Assembly: GCF_000746525.1 (NCBI RefSeq)
Contig: NZ_CP009048.1
Span: forward strand, 4,963,501-5,027,500
Length of the DNA stretch: 64,000 bases
Source: Pseudomonas alkylphenolica
Lineage (GTDB): Bacteria > Pseudomonadota > Gammaproteobacteria > Pseudomonadales > Pseudomonadaceae
Reading direction: 5' to 3'
Below the pieces are notes generated by a model. The model was not told the DNA's origin. It saw nothing but the letters and a program-made list of their open reading frames with translations, and did no database searches. Of this stretch, positions 8,493 through 19,600 are shown piece by piece. The translations under genes and the position numbers were made by a program. Numbering within the stretch: position 1 is the first letter of the stretch; every line of letters begins with the position of its first letter.

Positions 8493-8960
8493 TCAACGCG
8501 CGCGTACGGCGCCGGTATGCAGATCGGCCCAGATGTGGCCGTTGGCATAACTGAGAAACTGCACGTAGACGGTGTTGTTGCGCAGCAGGTCGACAATCAC
8601 CTGATACTGACTGATCGGGTAGTTCAGGCTCAGGACTTTGCGCTTGTCGTCGAATACCGGTTTTTTCAGGCTCTTGCTCTCGGCATCGAAACTGATCAGC
8701 ACCTGGCTGACCGTTGCCCCCTTGTTCATGGGCTTGCCCTTCAGGCGCAGGATCAAGGGTGAAGTCACCGGAATCGGCTGCTGGTTGGACTGACGCTGGT
8801 TGCCCACCACCACTGAGTAGTCGGTGACCTGTAGCAGTTGCTGGGCTTCGGGGGCTTCATGGCGTAGCGCCAGGTCGTCGGGCGGCAGGAACTGACTGTG
8901 CAAGGGGGCAGCAGCCAGGGGCATGCTCAGTAGCAGGAGAAAGGGGACAATCGCACGCAT
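8493..8960 (-). CDS. Secreted hypothetical protein
   Basis: A 155-residue protein with a clear Sec signal peptide (MRAIVPFLLLLSMPLAAAPL, cut probably after AAA). The start at 8960 is set by the signal peptide and by AAGGAGCC upstream; the longer frame to 9008 runs back toward the REP. The mature region is rich in short beta-like stretches (VSQVLISFDAES, KVLSLNYPISQYQVIVDL), so it is probably periplasmic. I do not recognise the family. It is followed by the PA4642-like gene in the same direction. Confidence 0.75.
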   Translation of the reverse strand: MRAIVPFLLLLSMPLAAAPLHSQFLPPDDLALRHEAPEAQQLLQVTDYSVVVGNQRQSNQQPIPVTSPLILRLKGKPMNKGATVSQVLISFDAESKSLKKPVFDDKRKVLSLNYPISQYQVIVDLLRNNTVYVQFLSYANGHIWADLHTGAVRAR

Positions 8961-9006
8961 GACAGGCTCCTTGAGGCGGCCTGGCACTCTAGCATGGGAT
9001 GACGCC

Positions 9007-9067
9007 ATCGCGGGGCAAGCCCGCTCCCACAGTTCAATATCCTGTGGGAGCGGGCTTGCCCCGCGAT
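9007..9067. repeat. Inverted pair of REP elements
   Basis: Inward-facing pair, ATCGCGGGGCAAGCCCGCTC ... GAGCGGGCTTGCCCCGCGAT, with about 12 bases between the units. It lies just past the 3' end of hpt. Confidence 0.9.
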
Positions 9068-9073
9068 CGGCCC

Positions 9074-9631
9074 TCAGAGTCCTTTGACGGCAAAGATACC
9101 GTTGGCGTTGCGCCAGTAACCCTTGTAGTCCATGCCATAACCGAACACGTAACGGTCAACGCAGCTCAGGCCACAGAAATCAGCCTTGAGCTCTTCACTG
9201 GCCTTGCGATCGTGATCCTTGTCGATCAGCACGGCGGTGTGCACGGCGCGGGCACCGGCGTGCTTGCAGAAGTCGATGATCGCGCTGAGGGTGTGCCCTT
9301 CGTCGAGGATGTCGTCGATGATCAGCACGTCACGGTCGATGAACGAGACTTCCGGCTTGGCTTTCCAGAACAGATCGCCACCGCTGGTCTGATTGCGGTA
9401 GCGAGTAGCGTGCAGGTAGGACGACTCAAGCGGGAATTGCAGGTGAGTCAGCAGCTTGCCGGCGAAAATCAGACCACCGTTCATCACGCAGAACACCACC
9501 GGGTTGCTTTCGGCCAGCACTTCGCTGATTTGCGCGCCAACGCGGGCAATGGCGGCCTCTACTTCGGCTTCGTTGTACAGGCAGTCAGCCTCTCGCATGA
9601 CTTGACGGATATGCTCGAGATCAGCGGACAT
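9074..9631 (-). CDS. hpt: Hypoxanthine-guanine phosphoribosyltransferase
   Basis: A 185-residue type I phosphoribosyltransferase that salvages hypoxanthine and guanine with PRPP. The PRPP-binding loop reads VLIIDDILDEGHTL, near residue 100. The start at 9631 (MSADLEHIRQVM) has AGGGG-like purines upstream; a longer frame to 9670 adds 13 residues without support. It is divergent from upp across 163 bases that hold a palindrome. PRPP for this enzyme and for Upp comes from prs, which is also in the window. Confidence 0.94.
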   Translation of the reverse strand: MSADLEHIRQVMREADCLYNEAEVEAAIARVGAQISEVLAESNPVVFCVMNGGLIFAGKLLTHLQFPLESSYLHATRYRNQTSGGDLFWKAKPEVSFIDRDVLIIDDILDEGHTLSAIIDFCKHAGARAVHTAVLIDKDHDRKASEELKADFCGLSCVDRYVFGYGMDYKGYWRNANGIFAVKGL

Positions 9632-9698
9632 GGCGCTCTCCAGGGGGCTGCAAATGAGAAAAGCGGGCAAAGGTACGCATCCAAAGGCGTCAGATCAA

Positions 9699-9725
9699 GC
9701 ATTTATGGACTAACGTCCAGAATGC
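9699..9725. promoter_or_regulatory. Palindrome between hpt and upp
   Basis: GCATT-tat-GGAC-TAAC-GTCC-ag-AATGC: two nested perfect arm pairs in the 163-base divergent region of two PRPP-using salvage genes. It could be an operator shared by both promoters or the 5' hairpin of a leader. No regulator is identified. Confidence 0.4.
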
Positions 9726-9794
9726 CTATAGGACACACACGGCTGAATAGATTAATCTACCGCGGTTTTTTTGCCCGCCCCCGGAGCTTTTCCT

Positions 9795-10433
9795 ATGCCT
9801 ACCCGTGAGATCCGCCATCCGCTGATCCGTCACAAGCTCGGCCTGATGCGCCGCGCTGATATCAGCACCAAGAACTTTCGCGAACTCGCCCAGGAAGTCG
9901 GCACGCTCCTGACCTACGAGGCCACCAAAGACCTGCCACTCGAAACCTACGAGATCGAAGGCTGGTGCGGTAAGGTCCAGGTCGAGAAAATCGCCGGTAA
10001 GAAGATTACTGTAGTACCGATCCTGCGCGCCGGTATCGGCATGCTCGACGGCGTACTCAGCCTGATTCCAGGCGCCAAGGTCAGCGCCGTGGGCGTTGCC
10101 CGCAACGAGGAAACCCTCGAAGCGCACACCTACCTGGAAAAACTCGCCCCGGAAATCGACGAGCGCCTGGCGCTGATCATCGACCCGATGCTGGCAACCG
10201 GCAACTCGATGGTCGCCACCATCGACCTGTTGAAGAAAGCCGGCTGCAAGGACATCCGCGCCATGGTCCTGGTTGCCGCCCCTGAGGGTATCGACACCGT
10301 CGAGAAGGCCCACCCGGATGTACAGATCTACACCGCTTCGATCGACGAGCGCCTGAACGAACACGGCTACATCATCCCGGGCCTGGGCGATGCCGGTGAC
10401 AAGATCTTCGGTACCAAGCAGAAGGACGCCTGA
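9795..10433 (+). CDS. upp: Uracil phosphoribosyltransferase
   Basis: A 212-residue enzyme converting uracil and PRPP to UMP. The PRPP site [10 protein letters not shown] is near residue 130, and the C-terminal uracil-binding [12 protein letters not shown] is present. The start is ATG 9795 ([14 protein letters not shown]), preceded by CGGAG at 8-9 bases. It is two bases upstream of uraA, so the two form an operon for uracil uptake and trapping. Confidence 0.96.
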   Translation: MPTREIRHPLIRHKLGLMRRADISTKNFRELAQEVGTLLTYEATKDLPLETYEIEGWCGKVQVEKIAGKKITVVPILRAGIGMLDGVLSLIPGAKVSAVGVARNEETLEAHTYLEKLAPEIDERLALIIDPMLATGNSMVATIDLLKKAGCKDIRAMVLVAAPEGIDTVEKAHPDVQIYTASIDERLNEHGYIIPGLGDAGDKIFGTKQKDA

Positions 10434-10435
10434 AC

Positions 10436-11698
10436 ATGCAGGATGAGTTCAACGACCCGCTCTGGCGCCAGGTCGTCTCCGGCGCGCAGATGCTCTTTGT
10501 AGCCTTCGGCGCGCTGGTGCTGATGCCGCTGATCACCGGCCTCGACCCGAATGTCGCGCTGTTCACCGCAGGTTTGGGAACTCTGCTGTTTCAGGTAGTC
10601 ACCGGCCGTCAGGTACCGGTATTCCTCGCTTCGAGTTTCGCCTTCATCACCCCGATCATTCTCGCCAAAGGCCAGTTCGGCCTGGCCGAGACCATGGGCG
10701 GGGTCATGGCGGCCGGTTTCGTCTACACCTTCCTCGGCCTCGCGGTGAAGATCAAAGGCACCGGTTTCATCGACCGTCTGCTGCCACCTGTGGTGATCGG
10801 CCCGGTGATCATCTCGATCGGCCTGGCCATGGCTCCGATTGCCGCCAACATGGCGATGGGCAAGGCTGGTGATGGCACCGAACTGCTGCCTTACAGCACG
10901 GCAATGATGATTTCCATGCCAGCGCTGCTGACCACCCTGATCGTCGCCGTGTTCGGCAAGGGCATCTTCCGCCTGGTGCCGATCATCGCAGGTGTGCTGG
11001 TGGGCTTTGGTCTGTCGTTCTACTTCGGCGTGGTCGATACCGCCAAGATCGCCGCCGCCCCCTGGCTGGCCGTGCCGCACTTCACTGCGCCGGCGTTCAA
11101 CTGGCAGGCGATCCTGTTCATCGTGCCGGTTGCCCTGGCGCCGGCTATCGAGCATATCGGCGGCGTGATTGCGGTAGGTAGCGTGACGGGGCGGGACTAC
11201 CTGAAAAAGCCCGGCCTGCACCGCACCCTGCTCGGTGACGGTATCGCCACCACCACTGCCGGCCTGTTCGGTGGCCCACCCAACACCACCTACGCCGAAG
11301 TGACTGGCGCGGTGATGCTGACCAAGAACTACAACCCGAAGATCATGACCTGGGCAGCGGTTTTCGCCATTACCCTGGCCTTCATCGGCAAGTTCGGCGC
11401 CTTGCTGCAGAGCATTCCGGTGCCGGTGATGGGCGGGATCCTCTGCTTGCTGTTCGGCTCGATTGCGGCGGTGGGCATGAACACCATGATCCGCCACAAG
11501 ATTGACCTGAGCGAAGCGCGCAATCTGGTGATCGTTTCGGTAACGCTGGTGTTCGGTATCGGCGGTGTACTGATCGGTAGCGGTACCGGCCCGGACGACT
11601 GGGGTCTGAAGGGCATCGCGCTGTGCGCGGTGGTCGCCATTGCCCTGAACTTGTTGCTGCCGGGCAATGACGGCTGGAAGAACAAGGCACAGGACTAA
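10436..11698 (+). CDS. uraA: Uracil permease (UraA/NCS2 family)
   Basis: A 420-residue inner-membrane nucleobase:cation symporter with about 14 hydrophobic segments. The family motif around PAIEHIGGV (position about 235) and the stretch GGPPNTTYAE (near 280) are typical of UraA substrate-binding regions. It starts two bases after upp ends, so it is translationally linked. The length matches E. coli UraA (429). A REP pair follows the stop. Confidence 0.95.
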   Translation: MQDEFNDPLWRQVVSGAQMLFVAFGALVLMPLITGLDPNVALFTAGLGTLLFQVVTGRQVPVFLASSFAFITPIILAKGQFGLAETMGGVMAAGFVYTFLGLAVKIKGTGFIDRLLPPVVIGPVIISIGLAMAPIAANMAMGKAGDGTELLPYSTAMMISMPALLTTLIVAVFGKGIFRLVPIIAGVLVGFGLSFYFGVVDTAKIAAAPWLAVPHFTAPAFNWQAILFIVPVALAPAIEHIGGVIAVGSVTGRDYLKKPGLHRTLLGDGIATTTAGLFGGPPNTTYAEVTGAVMLTKNYNPKIMTWAAVFAITLAFIGKFGALLQSIPVPVMGGILCLLFGSIAAVGMNTMIRHKIDLSEARNLVIVSVTLVFGIGGVLIGSGTGPDDWGLKGIALCAVVAIALNLLLPGNDGWKNKAQD

Positions 11699-11702
11699 AA
11701 GC

Positions 11703-11767
11703 ATCGCGGGGCAAGCCCGCTCCCACAGGGAGATCACAGAACCTGTGGGAGCGGGCTTACCCGCGAT
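11703..11767. repeat. Inverted pair of REP elements
   Basis: Inward-facing REP pair between the convergent uraA and hemH genes. The second copy has lost one C (GGGCTTACCCGCGAT instead of GGGCTTGCCCCGCGAT). Confidence 0.88.
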
Positions 11768-11773
11768 CAGCCC

Positions 11774-12787
11774 TCAAGCCTTTTCGCACATCCCTTTCAA
11801 CGCCTGCACCCACTGCGGGTGATCGTTCAGGCACGGCACCAGCAGCAGCTCCTCCCCGCCCGCCGCAACAAACTGCTCACGCCCGCGATCGCCGATCTCC
11901 TCCAGCGTCTCGATGCAGTCGGCAACAAACGCCGGGCACATCACCAGCAGCTTTTTCACCCCTGACTTACCCAGCTCGTCCAGACGGGTTTCGGTATAGG
12001 GCTCGATCCATTTCGCCCGGCCCAAGCGCGACTGAAACGACACCGACCACTTGCCGTCGGGGATGCCCATTTTTTTCGCGAACGCCTGCGCCGTACGCAA
12101 ACATTGGCCGCGATAGCAGACAGCGAGCATCTCGGGCGAAGAATCGCGACAGCAATCCTCAGCCTGAAAATCATGCTTACCGGTCGGATCGAGCTTCTTC
12201 AAATGTCGTTCGGGCAAGCCATGGAAACTCAGCAGCAGGTGGTCGTAATCCTGCTCAAGGTAAGGCCGGGCACTTTCCACCAAGGCGTCGATGTAATCTG
12301 GCTGGTCATAGAATGGCTGCAGCACAGCCAACTCCACCGGCAACTTGTGCTCGGCGATTACCTGCCTGGCCTGCTCGACCACGGTGGTCACCGTGCTATC
12401 GGCGAACTGTGGATAAAGCGGCGCCAAGGTAACCTTGCGCACGCCTTGCGCGGCCAGACGCTGCAGCACCGTCGGCAAGGACGGCTCACCATAACGCATG
12501 GCGATTTCCACCGGCCCATGCTGCCAATGCTCACGCATGGCGGCCTGCAAACGGCGGGTCAGCACCACCAGCGGCGAGCCTTCATCCCACCAGATCGAGG
12601 CATAGGCATGAGCCGATTGCTCAGGACGCTTGATCAAAATCAGCGACACCAGCAAACGACGCACCGGCCAGGGCAGGTCGATGACGTAGGGGTCCATCAG
12701 AAACTGATTGAGATAGCGGCGCACATCGGCCACCGAAGTGGAGGCCGGCGAGCCCAGGTTGACCAGCAGCAGAGCGTGATCGGTCAT
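11774..12787 (-). CDS. hemH: Ferrochelatase
   Basis: A 337-residue enzyme inserting ferrous iron into protoporphyrin IX, the last step of haem synthesis. The catalytic histidine block [17 protein letters not shown] is near residue 190. The start [16 protein letters not shown] (12787) matches the family's N-terminus; the frame extends upstream to 12844 without support. The TIGR01777 gene lies 13 bases upstream on the same strand, so the two are probably co-transcribed. hemA is also in this window but in a separate operon. Confidence 0.95.
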   Translation of the reverse strand: MTDHALLLVNLGSPASTSVADVRRYLNQFLMDPYVIDLPWPVRRLLVSLILIKRPEQSAHAYASIWWDEGSPLVVLTRRLQAAMREHWQHGPVEIAMRYGEPSLPTVLQRLAAQGVRKVTLAPLYPQFADSTVTTVVEQARQVIAEHKLPVELAVLQPFYDQPDYIDALVESARPYLEQDYDHLLLSFHGLPERHLKKLDPTGKHDFQAEDCCRDSSPEMLAVCYRGQCLRTAQAFAKKMGIPDGKWSVSFQSRLGRAKWIEPYTETRLDELGKSGVKKLLVMCPAFVADCIETLEEIGDRGREQFVAAGGEELLLVPCLNDHPQWVQALKGMCEKA

Positions 12788-12800
12788 GCAACGTCCTATT

Positions 12801-14881
<2,081 letters not shown>

Positions 14882-14931
14882 CTGCGCCGCAGCGTTGCGG
14901 ATAATTCCTATACGAGAATCATGCAAAACAA

Positions 14932-14959
14932 TTGACTCGCCTACATTTACTCCTATGAT
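14932..14959 (+). promoter_or_regulatory. Sigma-70 promoter for the DUF523-phrB-SDR unit
   Basis: TTGACT (14932-14937), 16-base spacer, TATGAT (14954-14959). The predicted start of transcription, near 14966, falls inside the adjoining inverted repeat. Confidence 0.72.
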
Positions 14960-14962
14960 AAA

Positions 14963-14990
14963 CCTTTACATAAATATTCTTATGTACAAG
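14963..14990. promoter_or_regulatory. Candidate operator 2 of the photolyase cluster
   Basis: Arms CCTTTACATAA and TTATGTACAAG pair at 9 of 11 positions; the core is TTTACA-N12-TGTACA. It covers the expected transcription start of the promoter at 14932-14959, a position suited to repression. The core has the same 12-base spacing as the repeat at 13819-13842. Confidence 0.6.
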
Positions 14991-15007
14991 ATTATTCGGA
15001 GTTCGCC

Positions 15008-15976
15008 ATGGACGCGTCGCACGCCGCTCGCAAACCCAGAATCGCTGTCAGCGCCTGCCTGACCGGTGCCGAGGTTCGCTACAACGGCGGTCACAAGACC
15101 TCTCGACTCTGCAACGAGGTACTGGGACAGTATTTCGATTTCATTCCGGTCTGCCCGGAAATAGCCATTGGCCTCGGCGTTCCACGCGCGCCCATTCGCC
15201 TGACAGGCGATCCCGCCGACCCACAAGCGGTCAGCAGTCATGATCCGGCACTGGACCTGTCTGGCCCGCTGCGCGCCTATGGGCAGCAGATGGCCACGGA
15301 CCTCACAGATATCTGCGGCTACATCTTCATGCAGAAATCGCCGTCCTGCGGGCTTGAACGGGTCAAGGTCTACAAGGCCAACGGCTATCCCGCCCACGAA
15401 GGCGGCCGCGGTCTTTATGCCGCTGCCTTTTGCCAGCAACGCCCGGACTTGCCGGTCGAAGAAGACGGCCGCTTGTGCGACCCGGTCCTGCGGGAAAACT
15501 TCATCACCCGCGTGTATGCCTTCGCCGCTTGGCAGCAGCTACTCGCCGAGGGACTCAGCCGTGGCGCCTTGATCGCCTTCCATGCGCGGTACAAGTACCA
15601 ATTGATGGCCAACAACCCGCATCAGTACAAAGCACTGGGCAAACTGCTGGGCAGCATGACCCGCGACGATGATCCGCTGGAACTTGGCCCCCGTTACTTC
15701 AGCCAGTTGATGCAGGCGCTACGCCGCTGCGCCAGCCGCGGCAACCACAGCAATGTGCTGCTGCACCTGAGCGGTTATCTGCGCAAGGTGCTGAGCGAAG
15801 ACGACAAACTGGAAATCCGGCAACTGATCCACCAGTACCACGACGGCATCGTGCCGTTGGTGGTGCCCCTGACGCTGCTCAAGCATCACTTGCGCGGTCA
15901 TCCCGATCCCTACGTGCTGCAACAGGTCTACCTGCAACCGCACCCGGAAAACTTGAGCCTGCGCAATGCAATCTGA
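15008..15976 (+). CDS. DUF523 and DUF1722 two-domain protein
   Basis: A 322-residue fusion. DUF523 (residues about 10-150) carries the cysteine motifs SACLTG and KSPSCG, likely metal or Fe-S ligands. DUF1722 (YbgA-like, about 190-305) follows with FHARYKYQLMANNP. E. coli YbgA, a DUF1722 protein, is encoded beside phr as here. CGGAG sits 6 bases before the ATG. It leads a unit with phrB (9-base gap) and the SDR gene. A role linked to DNA repair or tetrapyrrole/flavin chemistry is guessed from context only. Confidence 0.9.
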   Translation: MDASHAARKPRIAVSACLTGAEVRYNGGHKTSRLCNEVLGQYFDFIPVCPEIAIGLGVPRAPIRLTGDPADPQAVSSHDPALDLSGPLRAYGQQMATDLTDICGYIFMQKSPSCGLERVKVYKANGYPAHEGGRGLYAAAFCQQRPDLPVEEDGRLCDPVLRENFITRVYAFAAWQQLLAEGLSRGALIAFHARYKYQLMANNPHQYKALGKLLGSMTRDDDPLELGPRYFSQLMQALRRCASRGNHSNVLLHLSGYLRKVLSEDDKLEIRQLIHQYHDGIVPLVVPLTLLKHHLRGHPDPYVLQQVYLQPHPENLSLRNAI

Positions 15977-15985
15977 ACAAACACC

Positions 15986-17431
15986 ATGCAACTGATCTGG
16001 CTGCGCAGCGACCTGCGCGTAGACGACAACACCGCATTGTCCGCCGCATGCGAACAGGGGCCGACCCTGGCTGTCTGGCTGGTCAGCACACAACAGTGGC
16101 GCAGCCATGATGACGCCCCCTGCAAAGTCGATTTCTGGTTGCGTAACCTGGCAGCATTGAGCGAGCGCCTGGCCACGTTGAACATCCCGCTGCTGGTGCG
16201 CGAAGCCGACACCTGGGACCAGGCCCCTGATGTGCTGCTGCAGCTCTGTCGCGAGCACCAGGTTCAGGCACTGCACCTGAACGAAGAGTACGGTATCAAC
16301 GAAAGCCGTCGCGATCAGGCTGTCAGCGAGATGCTGTCGCAGGCGGGCATTGCGGTGCATCGCCATCTGGATCAATTGTTGTTCAAACCCGGCAGCATCC
16401 TCACCCGCAGCGGTGGCTACTTCCAGGTCTTCAGCCAGTTTCGCAAAGTCTGTTACGAACGCTTGCACCTAGGCCTGCCCAGTCTACGGCCGCCGCTAAT
16501 GCCCCAGGCACCGCTGGCGGTCGCCAACGATGCGCTCCCCACTCAGGTGCTGGGTTTCGCCGTGCCACCTGCCAGCCTGAGCGATCTCTGGCCTGCCGGT
16601 GAAACCGAAGCCCATGACCGCCTGCAGCGCTTTATCGATGAAGCCGTTGATGACTACCAGTTGCAACGGGACTTTCCCGCCGTTGCCGGCACCAGCCAAC
16701 TCTCGCCTTATCTCGCAGCGGGCGTCATCTCCCCTCGTCAGTGCCTGCTTCGTGCCTTGGCGCACAACCACGGCGAGTTTGACAGTGGCAACACCGGGCT
16801 GGTGACCTGGATCAACGAGCTGATCTGGCGTGAGTTCTACAAGCACATCCTTAACGGCTACCCGCGGGTGTCGCGCCACCGCGCCTTCCGCCAGGAGACC
16901 GAGGCACTCCCCTGGCGCCACGCACCCGATGAGTTGAAAGCCTGGCAGGAAGGCCGTACCGGCATTCCGATCATCGACGCGGCCATGCGTCAACTGCTTG
17001 CCACCGGCTGGATGCACAATCGACTGCGGATGGTCGTGGCGATGTTCCTGACCAAGAACCTGTTGATCGACTGGCGCGAAGGCGAGCGCTTCTTCATGCG
17101 CCACCTGATTGATGGCGACCTGGCCGCCAACAATGGCGGCTGGCAGTGGAGCGCCTCCACCGGAACCGATGCGGTGCCTTACTTCCGGATCTTCAATCCG
17201 ATCAGCCAATCCCGGCGTTTCGACAGTCAAGGCTGGTTTATCAAGCGCTGGTTGCCAGAGCTGGCAGCCTCCGATGAAAAAAACATTCATAACCCAATGC
17301 CACTTGCACAGTTATTTGCTACAAATGATTACCCACAACCCATTGTGGACCTCGGTAGCAGTCGCCAACGTGCCTTGAATGCTTTCAAGAATTTGTCCAC
17401 GCGGCAGGTTGAGGAATTACCTTTTGAATAA
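15986..17431 (+). CDS. phrB: Deoxyribodipyrimidine photolyase
   Basis: A 481-residue class I CPD photolyase that uses blue light to split cyclobutane pyrimidine dimers. The N-terminal antenna-binding Rossmann domain starts LIWLRSDLRVDDNTAL. The FAD-binding C-terminal domain includes the conserved block NNGGWQWSASTGTDAVPYFR, near residue 375. The length matches E. coli PhrB (472). In many pseudomonads a litR-like MerR regulator lies between the DUF523/DUF1722 gene and phrB; here only 9 bases separate them. The 3' end overlaps the SDR start by 8 bases. Confidence 0.96.
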   Translation: MQLIWLRSDLRVDDNTALSAACEQGPTLAVWLVSTQQWRSHDDAPCKVDFWLRNLAALSERLATLNIPLLVREADTWDQAPDVLLQLCREHQVQALHLNEEYGINESRRDQAVSEMLSQAGIAVHRHLDQLLFKPGSILTRSGGYFQVFSQFRKVCYERLHLGLPSLRPPLMPQAPLAVANDALPTQVLGFAVPPASLSDLWPAGETEAHDRLQRFIDEAVDDYQLQRDFPAVAGTSQLSPYLAAGVISPRQCLLRALAHNHGEFDSGNTGLVTWINELIWREFYKHILNGYPRVSRHRAFRQETEALPWRHAPDELKAWQEGRTGIPIIDAAMRQLLATGWMHNRLRMVVAMFLTKNLLIDWREGERFFMRHLIDGDLAANNGGWQWSASTGTDAVPYFRIFNPISQSRRFDSQGWFIKRWLPELAASDEKNIHNPMPLAQLFATNDYPQPIVDLGSSRQRALNAFKNLSTRQVEELPFE

Positions 17432-18128
17432 CTCCATTACCAATCGTGTTTGGGTTACCGGCGCCAGCAGCGGCTTAGGGCTTGCCCTGGTCGAGCAGTT
17501 ACTGGAACAGGGCTCTCGAGTAGCTGCCAGTGGCCGGGCTTGTGAACTCCTGCAAGACTTGTCCCGGCAGTATCCTGAAAGTTTGCTGTTACTCGACGGC
17601 AATCTGAGCGAGCCGTATGCAGCACAAGAAGCCGCCAGACAGATCACTGATCACTGGGGTGCGCTCGACTGCCTGATTCTCAACGCTGGAACTTGCGACT
17701 ACTTGGCGATCGATACGCCGGCCCCGGCCATTTTCGAAGGGATTGTCAGCAGCAACCTTAGCGCCACCCGGCACTGCCTGGAAAGTGCCTGGCCTCTGTT
17801 GCAACACGACAACCCGCCTCAGGTGGTCGGTATTCTCAGCCGCTATTCAGTGCTGCAGCTGGATGACCCCGGCCAACCGGCGACAGTGGACAATAGTTTG
17901 ATCCAGCTACTCAACAGCCAGCGCGCCGCCCTCGCCGCCCAGGCCATAGACCTGACGATCATTGCTCCACTGGATCTGAAGTTTGCGCAGGTGTCGGAGC
18001 AGGTTGCTCCAGAACAATGGACGGCGCACACCGCCGCTGAGGTCATCCTCGATCGCCTGCCTGATCGCCCCGCCAACCTGGTGCTGGAGGCCCTGCACCT
18101 GAACGACCTCTGGCCACTACCCAGGTAG
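17424..18128 (+). CDS. Short-chain dehydrogenase/reductase
   Basis: A 234-residue SDR, with the cofactor motif TGASSGLG at residues about 11-18 and LNAG near 90. The classical YxxxK is not intact: the region reads RYSVLQLDD, so Tyr is present but the Lys four residues later is not. The start is the TTG at 17424, inside the end of phrB: GAGGA lies 8 bases upstream, and no ATG in this frame fits the conserved N-terminus. The overlap implies translational coupling with phrB. The missing catalytic Lys suggests altered or non-enzymatic activity. Confidence 0.82.
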   Translation: MNNSITNRVWVTGASSGLGLALVEQLLEQGSRVAASGRACELLQDLSRQYPESLLLLDGNLSEPYAAQEAARQITDHWGALDCLILNAGTCDYLAIDTPAPAIFEGIVSSNLSATRHCLESAWPLLQHDNPPQVVGILSRYSVLQLDDPGQPATVDNSLIQLLNSQRAALAAQAIDLTIIAPLDLKFAQVSEQVAPEQWTAHTAAEVILDRLPDRPANLVLEALHLNDLWPLPR

Positions 18129-18135
18129 CCTCTCA

Positions 18136-18156
18136 GCCCTGCAATCACTGCAGGGC
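18136..18156. terminator. Hairpin between convergent SDR and pagL
   Basis: GCCCTGCA-ATCAC-TGCAGGGC, a perfect eight-pair stem with a five-base loop just after the SDR stop. No T-run follows on either side, so termination is only possible, not shown. Confidence 0.45.
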
Positions 18157-18166
18157 CGAAGCAGGT

Positions 18167-18685
18167 TTACAACGGCATGCGGTAATGGAGTGCGTAGCTT
18201 TCCGTACCATCGTTAGGTGTTTGCAGCCCGCCATTGGAATAGTGGATGGCGCGCACGCCAACTTCATGACCGCCGGCGAATCGCAGACCGAAACCGATCC
18301 GGTCTTCGAACTGGAAAGATGATCCCAGTTCATTGTTTTCAATCTCTGTGCTGGAGAATGCCGCTACCCCGATACCCGCCTCGATATAGGGTTTGACTGA
18401 TTCGCCAGCAAACTCATAGACGAACACCGGTGCGAAGGAAAGACTGTGGTTACTTGCCGTCTCATCTCCATCCCAATAGGTGTAGCCCGCATCCCAATAA
18501 CCGGTAATCCGACCAACACTAGTTTGCCACCAACTGGCATCCCAGTTCGATTGCAGCCCCAGGCGATAGGTCATGGTCGATTCGCCGGTCTGTCCAACTG
18601 AAAAAGAAACATCTGCCGCTTGCGTTGAAAACGATTGCCCCAGGGTTACGGCTGCAAGTGCAGCCACACAAAGCAGTTTCTTCAT
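18167..18685 (-). CDS. pagL: Lipid A 3-O-deacylase PagL
   Basis: A 172-residue outer-membrane beta-barrel enzyme that removes the 3-O acyl chain from lipid A. A signal peptide (MKKLLCVAALAAVTLG... TQA) precedes the barrel. The catalytic His-Ser-Glu triad is visible as H148, S150 (IHYSNGGL) and E162 (GTESYAL); with a 22-24 residue leader this agrees with H126, S128 and E140 of mature P. aeruginosa PagL. It ends in an aromatic/hydrophobic beta-signal-like tail YRMPL. AGGAAAAGGA lies upstream. The neighbour is murI, as in PAO1 (PA4661-PA4662). Confidence 0.93.
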   Translation of the reverse strand: MKKLLCVAALAAVTLGQSFSTQAADVSFSVGQTGESTMTYRLGLQSNWDASWWQTSVGRITGYWDAGYTYWDGDETASNHSLSFAPVFVYEFAGESVKPYIEAGIGVAAFSSTEIENNELGSSFQFEDRIGFGLRFAGGHEVGVRAIHYSNGGLQTPNDGTESYALHYRMPL

Positions 18686-18799
18686 GAGAAACGTCCTTTT
18701 CCTAATGCTATTGTTGGCTCTTCTGTCTCGTCGGACAAAATGATAGAAATCGGTGCGGCGGCGTTAGTTCAGCAGAATGTTCAGTGCCCATCACACTTC

Positions 18800-19600
18800 T
18801 TACACTGAGAAGCTTCGCACACTGTCAGATTTATTCCACAACATTGGAAGTATCTTTCGCAAATGTTCCGGGCTTGAACTGGTCCAGAACTGTGCCTCAC
18901 GCGCAGGGCCATCAGACAGCAGCCGCCGCTCGCCCAGCAGCCGTTGCAACTGGCGGGCGACGGCAGCACCGGTGTCGATAATGGCAATGGATGGCGGCAC
19001 CATCTGTGCCAGCAGCGGCTTGAGGAAAGGGTAATGCGTACAACCCAGGATCAAGGTGTCGCAGCCCGCTGCAAGCAAGGGCGTCAAATAGCCCTGCAGC
19101 AAGTCACGCAGGGCCGGACTGCTCAAATCTCCCGCCTCGATGCACTCGACCAGCCCGGGGCACGGCTGAGTCACTACCTGTACATCGCTGGCAAAGCGGT
19201 CGAGCAGCGCCGCGAACTTGGCGCTCTGCAGCGTGCCGGTAGTGGCCAGCACCCCTACCACGCCACTCCGGGTGGCGGCAGCAGCGGGCTTTACCGCAGG
19301 CTCCATCCCGACCAGCGGCCAGTCTGGATAGTGCTCACGCAGGTCGGCTACCGCAGCGACGGTGGCGGTGTTGCAGGCGAGCACCATGGCCTTGGCACCT
19401 TGCTCGCGGAAAAACTCGGCGACCAGGCGGCAACGCTGACGGATGAATTCAGGAGACTTCTCACCATAGGGAATATGCCCGCAGTCGGCGACGTACAGCA
19501 GTGACTCATTGGGCAGCAAGCGCTGGATTTCTGCCAGCACCGACAAACCACCGACACCGGAATCGAAGACGCCTACCGGCGCTGCCACCTGATCAGTCAT
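18800..19600 (-). CDS. murI: Glutamate racemase
   Basis: A 266-residue enzyme supplying D-glutamate for peptidoglycan. The two catalytic cysteines are in ACNTAT (Cys76) and ILGCTHYPF (near residue 187). [12 protein letters not shown] at the N-terminus is the family signature. The start at 19600 overlaps the end of moeB by 8 bases, making it the last gene of the hemA-prfA-prmC-moeB-murI operon. Longer forms up to 19672 lie wholly within moeB and are unlikely. Confidence 0.95.
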   Translation of the reverse strand: MTDQVAAPVGVFDSGVGGLSVLAEIQRLLPNESLLYVADCGHIPYGEKSPEFIRQRCRLVAEFFREQGAKAMVLACNTATVAAVADLREHYPDWPLVGMEPAVKPAAAATRSGVVGVLATTGTLQSAKFAALLDRFASDVQVVTQPCPGLVECIEAGDLSSPALRDLLQGYLTPLLAAGCDTLILGCTHYPFLKPLLAQMVPPSIAIIDTGAAVARQLQRLLGERRLLSDGPAREAQFWTSSSPEHLRKILPMLWNKSDSVRSFSV

